Part shown: positions 16,301-24,624 of the stretch, in pieces
How the letters are laid out: each line of letters starts with the position of its first letter
Numbering within the stretch: position 1 is the first letter of the stretch
NCBI GenBank assembly: GCA_934130405.1
Contig: CAKOXX010000001.1
Location: 124,001-188,000 of the forward strand
Origin: an uncultured Bacilli bacterium
GTDB lineage: Bacteria; Bacillota_I; Bacilli_A; RF39; UBA660
Reading direction: 5' to 3'
Length of the DNA: 64,000 nucleotides
Program-made: the position numbers and the translations under genes
The notes under the pieces: generated by a model
Told to the model about the DNA's origin: nothing
The model's database searches: none
The model's input: only the letters and a program-made list of their open reading frames with translations

Positions 16301-18760
16301 TTACCCCCTCTTTAATTGCAAAACTAATTTTTTTAGTTCATTTCTAGTCTGTCTAGCGGCGTCTGCGGGACCAATATATTTACTATAACTATTAATATTT
16401 ATTGTTGGATTGAAGTTAACGTTATTGTCTCTAGAATAATTATTAGTAGTATCAGCAGTGCTGTTCTTTGCTTTAGTATTTAAAGGAACAACTTTAGTTT
16501 TAGTTCCTTGTTGCAAGAGTAATTCTGGACCAGCTTCTGCAACAATCGCTGCACCATTTAATAGTGTTCCACCATTTGCCATATACGGAATCTTATTTAG
16601 TTTTTTTAGGTTAAAACCAAATTGCTTTCCACCAATAGCAGGTACCCAATCAGGTACATTAAATTTAATTTTATTTAAGCCTTTAATTAAAAAATTAATG
16701 GCATCTAGCACAATATTCAACATACCAATAATCCCGTTTAAAGGTATCTTTGCTATTGATAATAAGCCATTAAATACGCCACCAAAAATATTCTTAATTC
16801 CTTCCCATGCAAGGCTCCAATCAGCAGTAAAAACTCCTTTTACAAAATCAATTATTCCTTGAAAAATTTGACAAATAGAATTGTAAAAATTAGAAACATT
16901 TGCTAAAAAAGCATTGATTATCTCACCAATAATTTCGAAAGAGTCTGACCAGTCAGTAGAAAATATTCCTTTTAAAAAGTCACCAAACTGTGTAAATAAA
17001 TCTCTTATTCCGTGCCAAATACCAATGATTGCATTTCTAAAATTCTCATTAGTAACCCACAAATAAACTAAACCAGCAACAATCATTGCTATTCCTGCCA
17101 CCACTAATGTTATTGGGCTCGCTGCTAAAAATTTAAGAACTGTAGAAACACCACCAATAGCTTTTTTACAGATATCAAGAACTCCAGACATCTTAGTTAT
17201 TAATTTAATGACCTTACTAGCGCCATCAATAACTGAACCAAGTATTATTAACGTAGGACCTATAGCTGCAATCAGCAAGCCAATTGTAAATATTATGTTT
17301 TTGGTCCCTTCATCTAAATTATCAAACCAATCTATTAACTTTTCTACTTTGTTCATAATTTTTTCTAAAAAAGGTAAAAAATTGGCTAACATTTGTTCTC
17401 CGACAGAAGTAAAGGAAGACTCCAATTTCTTTTTTAAATTTTCCATCTTAGCTTCTTGACCACCATAAATCGCATCGTTGGCATCCTTAGCAACATTTGC
17501 AGTATCATCATAAAGACTATTAACATCGTTAAGTGATTTAATGACCTTTAAAGCATTATCTTCACCAAGCGCACTCCACAAGTTTGAAGCTAAAGTTAAA
17601 GCTTCTTGACTATTTTCCATATTATCAAAATCAGAAATCACTGAATAAAAAACATCTTTTGCTGTAGCCTTTCCCTTTTTCCATTCATAAAAAAGATTGC
17701 GAGTTCCTTTTGAAAAAGAAGACAAATTTTCTTCTATCCTGCCATCAGCTAAAGTGATAGTAAATTCTTTCACAAAATCATTAACTCTATCAACAGTATA
17801 AGCACCATTAGACATACCATTATCTAAGATAGCAAACATTTCTTTTGCCGAGAAACCAGCTTGCCCCCAAATTTGAGTATACTCTGCCAAATTATCAGTG
17901 AGTTCATCAGATTTATTTAAACCATTTTGAATACCAGCAGTAATTAAATCAAATGATTCTTCGGCTGTCAGTCCCATATTTTCCATAAGACCATTAACTC
18001 CACGTAATGTTTCGTTAAAATCTACATCAAAAGCGTCCTGAAGCATATAAACGTTTTCTGTTATATACTTTAAATCGGTGTCCGAAATATCACCTAAACT
18101 TTGTCTAACCAATCCCATTTTTTCTGCTATATCTGCATAGTCATTACCATAGTTATCGTCGTGAATCTCTTTTAAAACTTTTTTTAATCTTTCAGTATCT
18201 TCAACTGTTAAGCCAGTTGATGCTCTAAATTTGTTAACTGCTGTTTCTAGACTCATAGCTGATTTTATAGCAGCTCCATCAGCCCCTAATATTCCAGCAC
18301 TTAAAAGAGAAGCCTTTTTACCTGCTTCTGTTATTTTTTGACCTACATCTTCCACTTTTTGAGCAAAATCTTTTAAATTAGCGGTTCCATTTTTAATTTC
18401 TTTGGAAACATCTTGAATTTGAGTCTTGTACCTATTTAACTGCCCTTCTGCTGCTTTGAGAGCTGTTCTTTTTTTTGTGATTGCCACTTCATCTGCATTT
18501 TCAGATTCTTCCATTTCTTTCAATTCTTCTGATAACAAAGAAACTTTATTTTTTTGAATGTCGTATGCATTATTTAAGTAAGATAATTTATCGGCTAATT
18601 TTTGACTCGTTTTTGTATTTTCATCATATTGTGACTTTACCAATTGAAAATCCTGATAATTTTCTTGTAGCGAAGCACTAACATTTTTTAAAGATTTAAC
18701 AAAATTTGCACTACCATCTGCATTAAAGACCAAACCTACTTTTTTTAAATCACTTGCCAT
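16301..18760 (-). CDS. Tail tape measure protein
   Basis: The ATG at 18760 follows GGAAAGAAGAAAAT and gives 819 aa; the longer reading frame upstream is the frame of the chaperone extension. There is an N-terminal coiled coil (to about 145), then a TP901-type core (AGILGADGAAIKSAMSLE ... TGLTVEDTERLKKVLKEI). Membrane-like hydrophobic segments follow at about 500-600 (IIFTIGLLIAAIGPTLIILG, ITLVVAGIAMIVAGLVYLW), then a C-terminal tail. Its length of about 820 codons predicts a tail of roughly 120 nm by the usual 1.5 angstrom per residue. The first 11 nt overlap the frameshifted chaperone end. Confidence 0.92.
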   Translation of the reverse strand: MASDLKKVGLVFNADGSANFVKSLKNVSASLQENYQDFQLVKSQYDENTKTSQKLADKLSYLNNAYDIQKNKVSLLSEELKEMEESENADEVAITKKRTALKAAEGQLNRYKTQIQDVSKEIKNGTANLKDFAQKVEDVGQKITEAGKKASLLSAGILGADGAAIKSAMSLETAVNKFRASTGLTVEDTERLKKVLKEIHDDNYGNDYADIAEKMGLVRQSLGDISDTDLKYITENVYMLQDAFDVDFNETLRGVNGLMENMGLTAEESFDLITAGIQNGLNKSDELTDNLAEYTQIWGQAGFSAKEMFAILDNGMSNGAYTVDRVNDFVKEFTITLADGRIEENLSSFSKGTRNLFYEWKKGKATAKDVFYSVISDFDNMENSQEALTLASNLWSALGEDNALKVIKSLNDVNSLYDDTANVAKDANDAIYGGQEAKMENLKKKLESSFTSVGEQMLANFLPFLEKIMNKVEKLIDWFDNLDEGTKNIIFTIGLLIAAIGPTLIILGSVIDGASKVIKLITKMSGVLDICKKAIGGVSTVLKFLAASPITLVVAGIAMIVAGLVYLWVTNENFRNAIIGIWHGIRDLFTQFGDFLKGIFSTDWSDSFEIIGEIINAFLANVSNFYNSICQIFQGIIDFVKGVFTADWSLAWEGIKNIFGGVFNGLLSIAKIPLNGIIGMLNIVLDAINFLIKGLNKIKFNVPDWVPAIGGKQFGFNLKKLNKIPYMANGGTLLNGAAIVAEAGPELLLQQGTKTKVVPLNTKAKNSTADTTNNYSRDNNVNFNPTININSYSKYIGPADAARQTRNELKKLVLQLKRG

Positions 18761-19219
18761 ATTTTCTTCTTTCCATAGCAATATACATCTCTACCATTTG
18801 ATAAAATTCAATAGGATCTAATTTCATCATTTCATTTATCGATGATCCTATAGTAAGAGCTGTATATTTGATTGAAGCCCAATTTATCTTTTCTTTTTCT
18901 TCTTCCGTGGAATAAATTTCTGGTCTTTTTTTTTAAATTCTTCCTGATTTTTGAGATTTTCTTCAAAAAAACTATTAATCATCTTTAAATCTTTAACATT
19001 AACTAATCTGACAGCCTCTTGATAGCTTACTTTTTTGTCGTAATTTGCTCTAACAGCAGCATATAAGAGTAGACTTTGTATTTTCAATAAATTTTTTTTA
19101 GCTTGCATATCTTTTTTTAACTGCTTCAATCCGCCTTCATAGTCTTCTAAATACTGCATAATTAGAAAGCTCCATTGAAGTTCAATCTTATCACCGTTTT
19201 TTAAAGTTAAAATTTGCAT
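18750..19219 (-). CDS. Tail assembly chaperone GT, -1 frameshift product
   Basis: Reading from 19219 and slipping -1 at the A9 run (18926-18934) extends the short chaperone into a second frame. That frame is open for 58 codons to TGA at 18750-18752. The added peptide contains NWASIKYTALTIGSSINEM and LDPIEFYQMVEMYIAME, the conserved D-P-x-E-F-Y pattern of siphovirus T domains. Its stop overlaps the tape measure start by 11 nt. The long form is made as a minority product and helps load tail tube protein onto the tape measure. Confidence 0.85.
18884..19219 (-). CDS. Tail assembly chaperone G (short form)
   Basis: The ATG at 19219 lies after GGAGGTGAAAAA and gives 111 aa beginning MQILTLKNGDKIELQW. 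The upstream part of the frame overlaps the tail tube terminator and lacks a start signal. The product is helical and ends in a basic KKKKKR tail coded by A-rich sequence, where the frameshift frame diverges. It coats the tape measure during tail assembly. Confidence 0.85.
   Translation of the reverse strand: MQILTLKNGDKIELQWSFLIMQYLEDYEGGLKQLKKDMQAKKNLLKIQSLLLYAAVRANYDKKVSYQEAVRLVNVKDLKMINSFFEENLKNQEEFKKKDQKFIPRKKKKKR
18926..18934 (-). promoter_or_regulatory. Programmed -1 frameshift slippery site
   Basis: On the minus strand the codons TTT AAA AAA AAA GAC contain A-AAA-AAA-G in the correct phase for simultaneous -1 slippage. Both frames continue to code conserved chaperone sequence. Confidence 0.8.
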
Positions 19220-19236
19220 TTTTTCACCTCCAAAAT

Positions 19237-19264
19237 AAAAAAGAAAGTTAAATATAACCTTCTT
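19237..19264 (-). terminator. Terminator after major tail protein
   Basis: AAGAAAGTT (19241-19249) pairs with AACCTTCTT (19256-19264) with one G-T pair, followed on the minus strand by TTTTATTTT. It probably trims transcription after the highly expressed tail tube gene. Confidence 0.65.
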
Positions 19265-19889
19265 ATGCACCAGCAGTCGCTGTAGTTAAATCATTATTAG
19301 TAACAATTGGCTTTGCAAAGAATTTATCCTCTGTAAGTCCTTTAGGGAAATTTTTCATTTCACTATCAACGTAGTTGCGGATGTTGCCTTCCTCATCAAA
19401 TGGATAACATCTGATAGTAACTGTATCATTTTGCTCTGAGAAAGTATCATCGCTAGTTTCAATATCATCTGTATTTTCTAATAATTGGCATTTAGGATAC
19501 CATTCATATCTAACTTTATTGTTTGTTTTCTTAACAACTTTTCCATAAGCGAAGTATGGTCTTTCCTTGGAACCACCTGACGAATTTAGACCTGTTTCAG
19601 GTACAACATCATCACGCATGCGAGCTAAGTCTTCTGGCGGGAAAGCTACAACTTCAACAGCCAAGTCTATGCTAGAAGTGTTATTAAAATTACCATAATC
19701 TTTTCCTGAAGCACGAACATTGGTGTTACCACCGTTTTCGGTTACACCAATCTTTTTGACGGTTTCCGTTTTGATAACATCTTCATAAGATGAATAATCA
19801 ATGTCACCGTTTTCAGTTGGTGAATTAAAAGCATAATACTGAGCACCGACTGTTTCTTTAAGCATAGGTTTTTTCTTATTAATTGACAT
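19263..19889 (-). CDS. Major tail (tube) protein
   Basis: This 208-aa protein is of the phi13-type major tail family. It begins MSINKKKPMLKETVGAQYYA and carries RPYFAYGKVVKKTNNKVRYE and WYPKCQLLEN, the typical beta-barrel and hairpin. It polymerises into the tail tube around the tape measure. Its place between the neck genes and the chaperone pair is the conserved order. A terminator hairpin covers its stop. Confidence 0.88.
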   Translation of the reverse strand: MSINKKKPMLKETVGAQYYAFNSPTENGDIDYSSYEDVIKTETVKKIGVTENGGNTNVRASGKDYGNFNNTSSIDLAVEVVAFPPEDLARMRDDVVPETGLNSSGGSKERPYFAYGKVVKKTNNKVRYEWYPKCQLLENTDDIETSDDTFSEQNDTVTIRCYPFDEEGNIRNYVDSEMKNFPKGLTEDKFFAKPIVTNNDLTTATAGA

Positions 19890-19901
19890 AAATCTTCCTC
19901 C

Positions 19902-20258
19902 TTAATTATAAAAACTACTTTTCATTTTTTCATAATATTTACTTTTATTTTTTTCATATAATGGGGCTAAATGTGGTTGCTTAGGTGTAAGTTTGGTTCC
20001 ATCTTCAACCATTCTTCCATAATATTTACCCCAACCAACTTCAATTTCTTCTTTATTTATTTTGTAACTGAAAGTATCAACTAAGTGTGTATAATTACTA
20101 GATGAAATTTTAGAATATGGTTTAGTTAATTTTAATAAATCATTAACAAATTCTTTAGCACCCACCTCTAAAATTGCAAGTGGTGATTCTACCTTTTTTA
20201 TATATTTTTGAATATCATTAAATAGTGATTCAAATGCTTCAGAATTTTCAGCAAACAT
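19902..20258 (-). CDS. HK97 gp10-like neck/tail completion protein
   Basis: This 118-aa protein has the C-terminal HK97-gp10 pattern (VGWGKYYGRMVEDGTK ... QPHLAPLYEKNKSKYY). The family forms part of the head-tail neck. The ATG overlaps the end of the upstream gene by 11 nt. The module order is upstream adaptor genes, then this, then tail tube. Confidence 0.82.
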   Translation of the reverse strand: MFAENSEAFESLFNDIQKYIKKVESPLAILEVGAKEFVNDLLKLTKPYSKISSSNYTHLVDTFSYKINKEEIEVGWGKYYGRMVEDGTKLTPKQPHLAPLYEKNKSKYYEKMKSSFYN

Positions 20259-20580
20259 TTTCTTTAATTTCTAGTGAAAAATAAGAATGAAATTCACGTT
20301 TATTTTTAATATATTCATGAGAAATTTTAGGATGCAATCCTTTATCATTCAGTACTTTTTTTAATTCTACTAGTTTTGGATCTCTTGGTACACGTGACCT
20401 AAAAGAAACTTGATAATTAACAAGTTCTGTATAAACATTGCCTGAAGAAAAAATATCTTCCCATAAATATTCAAAATAGACAATTCTTGGATAATTATCA
20501 TTATTTTCCATAAATTGAATTCCCTCGTTGAAAGTTACATCTAAATCTTTAAACATTGTTTCTAATTCTTCTTTTGTCAT
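20248..20580 (-). CDS. Tail terminator-like protein
   Basis: An ATG at 20580 (TAATG overlap with the previous stop, GGAAGGAAG upstream) gives 110 aa. The product has a helical start followed by strands (YPRIVYFEYLW, ELVNYQVSFRSR). By size, fold outline and position it is the tail terminator/minor neck protein. The assignment rests mostly on gene order. Confidence 0.65.
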   Translation of the reverse strand: MTKEELETMFKDLDVTFNEGIQFMENNDNYPRIVYFEYLWEDIFSSGNVYTELVNYQVSFRSRVPRDPKLVELKKVLNDKGLHPKISHEYIKNKREFHSYFSLEIKENVC

Positions 20581-20954
20581 TATTCTTCCTTCCAAATTTC
20601 AGGTGATGGATAATCTTGTAGAGTAATATCACTTTGTAAATAGCCATCAGAGTTCCTAAAATGATAAATATTAAATACTTGATAATATTCATTACCAATT
20701 TTGAGAACATTTTGAGATGTAATACTTTTATCCTGTGCAATTCTTATTTTTTGCTTTATTTTTCTTGCTCTTTTATCATTTTCAAAAATAATGTCATCAC
20801 TTAATGATAATTCTTGATAATAAAAAGGCTTATCATATAGTAATTGAATTTTTTCAATAGGAAACGACTCGTCTACTTGCCTGATTTTGTAAAGAAGAAA
20901 AGAACCATCATTGTAATTCGGTATCGTTGTTATATTTAATTTGAAGTGCAACAT
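20580..20954 (-). CDS. Phage head closure / head-tail adaptor protein
   Basis: This 124-aa beta-rich protein starts MLHFKLNITTIPNYNDG and ends QDYPSPEIWKEE. It overlaps the gp6-like gene by 47 nt. Position, size and the small-barrel pattern fit the head closure (stopper) protein that plugs the portal complex. Sequence support is moderate. Confidence 0.65.
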   Translation of the reverse strand: MLHFKLNITTIPNYNDGSFLLYKIRQVDESFPIEKIQLLYDKPFYYQELSLSDDIIFENDKRARKIKQKIRIAQDKSITSQNVLKIGNEYYQVFNIYHFRNSDGYLQSDITLQDYPSPEIWKEE

Positions 20955-21204
20955 AATCACTCATATACAATTCTTTAAATTCTGCTAGTCTCTTATAATT
21001 AGCATATAACACATAATTTTTTAATAATGATCTAGCATCTAAATCTTCATTATAATCAACCATACTTCCAACTAAGCTATTAATATTAAACATGCCTTCT
21101 TGGACATATTTAACGAAATTATTATCAGGAATAGTTGGAGCAATGAGTTGTTCCTCTCTTACTTCTTTTACAATCTCAGCAACTAATCTACTATCAAACT
21201 TCAT
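20908..21204 (-). CDS. gp6-like head-tail connector
   Basis: This 98-aa all-helical protein (MKFDSRLVAEIVKEVREEQL ... LLKNYVLYANYKRLAEF) has the size and helix pattern of HK97 gp6/SPP1 gp15 adaptors that dock on the portal. It lies directly after the capsid block, and its start overlaps the previous stop. Confidence 0.72.
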   Translation of the reverse strand: MKFDSRLVAEIVKEVREEQLIAPTIPDNNFVKYVQEGMFNINSLVGSMVDYNEDLDARSLLKNYVLYANYKRLAEFKELYMSDYVALQIKYNNDTELQ

Positions 21205-21497
21205 TATTTATCTTTAGACTTATTTCTATTTTCTAAAATTAAATTAATTTCATTTAAAATAGTATCTTTTAAATCAATTTGCTCTATTGAAGCATATTCA
21301 ATTAATTGCTCTACAGTTAATTCATCTAATTTTTCTATTTTTTTAATTAATACTTTCTTTTGCTTATTTTGTTTTGTAGAAAGTTCTTCAATTCTACCTT
21401 CTTCAATTTCCTTTTGTTCAAAAGGATATAAACTTCCTTTTCTGTAGTTGTGGTTGTTGTCTACTAAATCAACAAAATTATTAACAACTATATACAT
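21204..21497 (-). CDS. Conserved head-region protein (97 aa)
   Basis: This 97-aa protein begins MYIVVNNFVDLVDNNHNYRK and has a charged helical C-terminus. Genes of this size with a strand-rich start and a Rho-N-like helical end (ELTVEQLIEYASIEQI) are common between capsid and adaptor genes in Bacillota siphoviruses. The role is not established; it may decorate or chaperone the head. Confidence 0.65.
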   Translation of the reverse strand: MYIVVNNFVDLVDNNHNYRKGSLYPFEQKEIEEGRIEELSTKQNKQKKVLIKKIEKLDELTVEQLIEYASIEQIDLKDTILNEINLILENRNKSKDK

Positions 21498-21529
21498 TTG
21501 TTTTCCCTCCTTAAAAGCAATACAGAGGC

Positions 21530-22684
21530 TTAAGCCCCTGCATTGACTGCCTGTGTAGCTGGTGTTGATGAAAGAATTTTAAATTCTGGAACGAATTCTT
21601 CTAATTTAGTTACATCAAATACATAAGCAACATTATCAGCTACTGCACGGCCGTTTGCATAAACTTTACCAACGATTAAATCAGCATCATCTGCTGCTAA
21701 AGTTTCCTTGTATTCAGTAATCTGCATACCGTTCATTCCCATAGTGTATTTACCCTCAAGAGTTAAAGCAGCTTTACCTTTAGGATTTTCAGTACAAGAA
21801 ATTACTTCTAGATTTTTGAAAGAACTAACTAAATTGCCTAATTTGTCATAAATTGCTGGAGCTACATAATTAGCTTCATCTTCTGGGTTACAAACTAAAT
21901 ATAATTTGTTAATAGTTCTTCTTCCTTTATTTGTTAAATAAACTTTTGCTTTAGCTAAACCTTTTGGACTAAAATTAGTTAAATCTACAACAACATCTTT
22001 ATCTTTGTGAGTACCATCTTCATTTGATTTATCAATTTGTTTGTAAATACCGATTGGTTGGTCTTTTCCAGTTCCACAAAGATAACCATAAGCTAATCCT
22101 TCTTTTAATACTTCACTTAAGATTGCCATGAAATATTTATCAATAAATTGATAAGATAGTTCTCTGATTGCTTTTGGAATAACAAGGAAAGCATCTAATT
22201 TACCTAAATCAGTAGCTAGGCCTTTAATACCTGTAGATAATTCTCCTTTTAACTTTTCTGTTAATCCTTCCCAAGAATAACTACCTGTTCTTTCAGCCAC
22301 AATCCATCTTTTTACATCAGCTGGAGCAAATGTTATAAGTTTAAGAATTGGCTCATCTACTTTTACATTTTCTAACGTTAAATCAATGATTGAAGTAGGA
22401 ATTAAATCGATTTGAGCACCAGTAATAGCTTGTTTAATATCCTTAAAATTTTCATAGAATTTTTCTTCAGCTTGACTAAGAGTTCTTAATCCTAATTTAC
22501 TTGCATATTCAACATCAGAGCTAGCTTTTGTTGCTTGGTCTTTAATTTCATTAATTAAATCTTTATGTTGCTCAGTAGCAAACATTTCTACAACTTCAGC
22601 CAGAGTTGAAGCTTTATCTTCACTTTCGTTTAGCATAGTGATTGCTTTTTGTTTTAATTCTTTTTTATTATCATTTAATACCAT
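21530..22684 (-). CDS. Major capsid protein (HK97 fold)
   Basis: This is a 384-aa protein. Residues 1-110 form a helical scaffold-like delta domain, expected to be removed by the upstream protease. The HK97 core begins about 112 (AQIDLIPTSIIDLTLENVK). Typical features are ERTGSYSWEGLTEKL, the P-domain helix AIRELSYQFIDKYFMAILSE, and LAYGYLCGTGKDQPIGIYKQ. The gene order portal-protease-capsid fits. Confidence 0.93.
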   Translation of the reverse strand: MVLNDNKKELKQKAITMLNESEDKASTLAEVVEMFATEQHKDLINEIKDQATKASSDVEYASKLGLRTLSQAEEKFYENFKDIKQAITGAQIDLIPTSIIDLTLENVKVDEPILKLITFAPADVKRWIVAERTGSYSWEGLTEKLKGELSTGIKGLATDLGKLDAFLVIPKAIRELSYQFIDKYFMAILSEVLKEGLAYGYLCGTGKDQPIGIYKQIDKSNEDGTHKDKDVVVDLTNFSPKGLAKAKVYLTNKGRRTINKLYLVCNPEDEANYVAPAIYDKLGNLVSSFKNLEVISCTENPKGKAALTLEGKYTMGMNGMQITEYKETLAADDADLIVGKVYANGRAVADNVAYVFDVTKLEEFVPEFKILSSTPATQAVNAGA

Positions 22685-22700
22685 AAATATTACCTTCTTT

Positions 22701-23426
22701 CTATTTTTTTGTATTAAAAAAAGATTCCCATGAACCTTTTTCTACCTTTGTTTCAATTTGACTATTTTTAATTTGCTCTTTTAATTCTGCATTTTGCTTA
22801 ACAAGATTTCTAATATAAGAATTAATATCTTTTACTGACTGATGAACATTATCATTTCTTTGAATAGATGTAGCAAAGCCTTTAGAGAAAGCCATTTGAT
22901 AATCCATCCAAGTTACATTATCCATCATTTCTTTTACTTTTTCTTCAGTAAGTCCTGTTTTGTTAACATAAATATTAACGCTAGGCTTAGTAATTATATC
23001 TAAGTCCTCAGCTGCTTTTCTGAGTTGATTAGGATCTCCAGAAACTTCAGTCCAAGCATTGTGAATCATAAGTAAACCACTTTCAGGAATTATTCTTTCT
23101 TCCCCAGCCATGAAAATAACACTTGCAGCACTACAAGCAAATCCATCGACTTGAGTTATTAGATGTCCTTTAAAATCGGATAAGAGACTATAAATTGCTA
23201 ATCCTTCAGAGACTTGTCCACCCATTGAATTAATTCTTACTCGTAAATTAGGAGTATCAACTTCATTTAAAGCATCCTTAAAGCTATAAGCATCTACTCT
23301 TGTTTCATCATCAATTCCCAACCAATTTTCTATTAGTGATGGTTTTCTAATGTCACCATAAATGTACAAATCAGTTAGAGACTCATCTATTTTCACAAAT
23401 TGAAAATATTTATCATTCGTTTCCAT
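22701..23426 (-). CDS. ClpP-family prohead protease
   Basis: The start ATG at 23426 lies 8 nt after AAGGAGG and overlaps the portal gene end; this gives 241 aa. The ClpP/S14 fold is seen in LRVRINSMGGQVSEGLAIY, the nucleophile serine in FACSAASVIFMAGE, the histidine in GLLMIHNAW, and the ALL-helix region DLDIITKPSVNIYVNKTGLT. It matures the prohead by removing the capsid delta domain. Confidence 0.92.
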   Translation of the reverse strand: METNDKYFQFVKIDESLTDLYIYGDIRKPSLIENWLGIDDETRVDAYSFKDALNEVDTPNLRVRINSMGGQVSEGLAIYSLLSDFKGHLITQVDGFACSAASVIFMAGEERIIPESGLLMIHNAWTEVSGDPNQLRKAAEDLDIITKPSVNIYVNKTGLTEEKVKEMMDNVTWMDYQMAFSKGFATSIQRNDNVHQSVKDINSYIRNLVKQNAELKEQIKNSQIETKVEKGSWESFFNTKK

Positions 23427-24606
23427 CGCCATCACCTCCTTCCAGTGCCACTTCAGCATTCTGATAATTTTTAGTTATGTAATGTTTATCAGCCCACTCT
23501 TCATCAATTCTAGGTAAGCCAATAAATTCGTTAATTTCATTATGACTATAACCATTTGAAAATAATTTATCCATACTAGTGGAACTTTCCAAAATATCAA
23601 AATACTTCATGCTAAATTTATTTATTTTAATTCTTTCACCTTTTAAATAATTTTCTTTTCCAATAATTTTTGCGTTTAAACCATCTTCAATTATTTGCAA
23701 GTGAGGAAGAATTCCAAAAGTTATAAAATCGTTAGTAGAAGTAGATTTATCAGTCTTATTACCATAAAAGATATCAAGTGGTATGTTATAAGTCATCGCC
23801 ACTTTATCAGACCATTTCTTTTCTAACTTTGACCATTCATCAGAACTAGCTACTTGCCCAAAATCAATTCTTTCAAGTCCAAAAGTTTCGGATAAGAGAA
23901 TTACTGCGTCTTCTTCATCAAATAAACCTCTTGTAATTTTATTTTTGTATTCCTCATAAGAAATCTCTTTCTTAGTCGTTGGATCTCTTAAAGTCGGCTG
24001 ACCACCTGGATTTTTTAACCTAAATTTGTGAAGATTAGTCATTGAATAATGGTTTCTCGCTACATTAATTAAGTTTCCTAAATCCTTATAATAATCATCC
24101 AAAGTTTCTTTAATTTTAGAACATTTTAAATCTAAATAAATAACCTCATCAGATGAAAATTTCTTTTTAAGAATTATTGAATTGCCTTTACTATCACTAA
24201 TTTGTACATTGTAAAATTCTTTAGGTAATAGTATTGAGTTAGTAACTAAAAAACTATCTGCTAAATATAAGGAACCATCTAAGCACACTATTAATGCCTC
24301 TTGCTCATCAAGATATTTTTTAATAACTTTATAAAAAAATGAAGTAGCTTCTTCATTGTTGTTTGGTTGAACATTTAATTTATAATACTCTTGACTATCT
24401 TCTGATTTTTCTACTTTGCCAAGATTATTCTTTCTATAAACTTGTATTTCTGATTTTGCTATAGTTTTTGCAATAATATCTATAGAATGTTCAATGGCAT
24501 GCCTTTTAATGTTAAGCTGTTGCTGTTTTGCTGTTAATAAAGTCTCTATATATTCTTCCAATTCAGCTTTAGTTTTTTTCGCTGTAAAAAAACTAAATAA
24601 ACCCAT
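23413..24606 (-). CDS. Portal protein (HK97 type)
   Basis: This 397-aa protein of the phage portal/HK97 family starts MGLFSFFTAKKTKAELEEYI. It has the IIAKTIAKSEIQVYRKN motif near 50, the NPGGQPTLRDP loop and the stem helix ending SDKVAMTYNIPLDIFYG. It forms the dodecameric DNA channel at one capsid vertex. It is overlapped at its end by the protease gene. Confidence 0.93.
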   Translation of the reverse strand: MGLFSFFTAKKTKAELEEYIETLLTAKQQQLNIKRHAIEHSIDIIAKTIAKSEIQVYRKNNLGKVEKSEDSQEYYKLNVQPNNNEEATSFFYKVIKKYLDEQEALIVCLDGSLYLADSFLVTNSILLPKEFYNVQISDSKGNSIILKKKFSSDEVIYLDLKCSKIKETLDDYYKDLGNLINVARNHYSMTNLHKFRLKNPGGQPTLRDPTTKKEISYEEYKNKITRGLFDEEDAVILLSETFGLERIDFGQVASSDEWSKLEKKWSDKVAMTYNIPLDIFYGNKTDKSTSTNDFITFGILPHLQIIEDGLNAKIIGKENYLKGERIKINKFSMKYFDILESSTSMDKLFSNGYSHNEINEFIGLPRIDEEWADKHYITKNYQNAEVALEGGDGDGNE

Positions 24607-24624
24607 ATTATCACCACCTTTTTT

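Noticed and set aside
20549..20740. 63-aa ORF in the neck region
   Set aside because: Out of frame with two overlapping conserved neck genes, no ribosome site.
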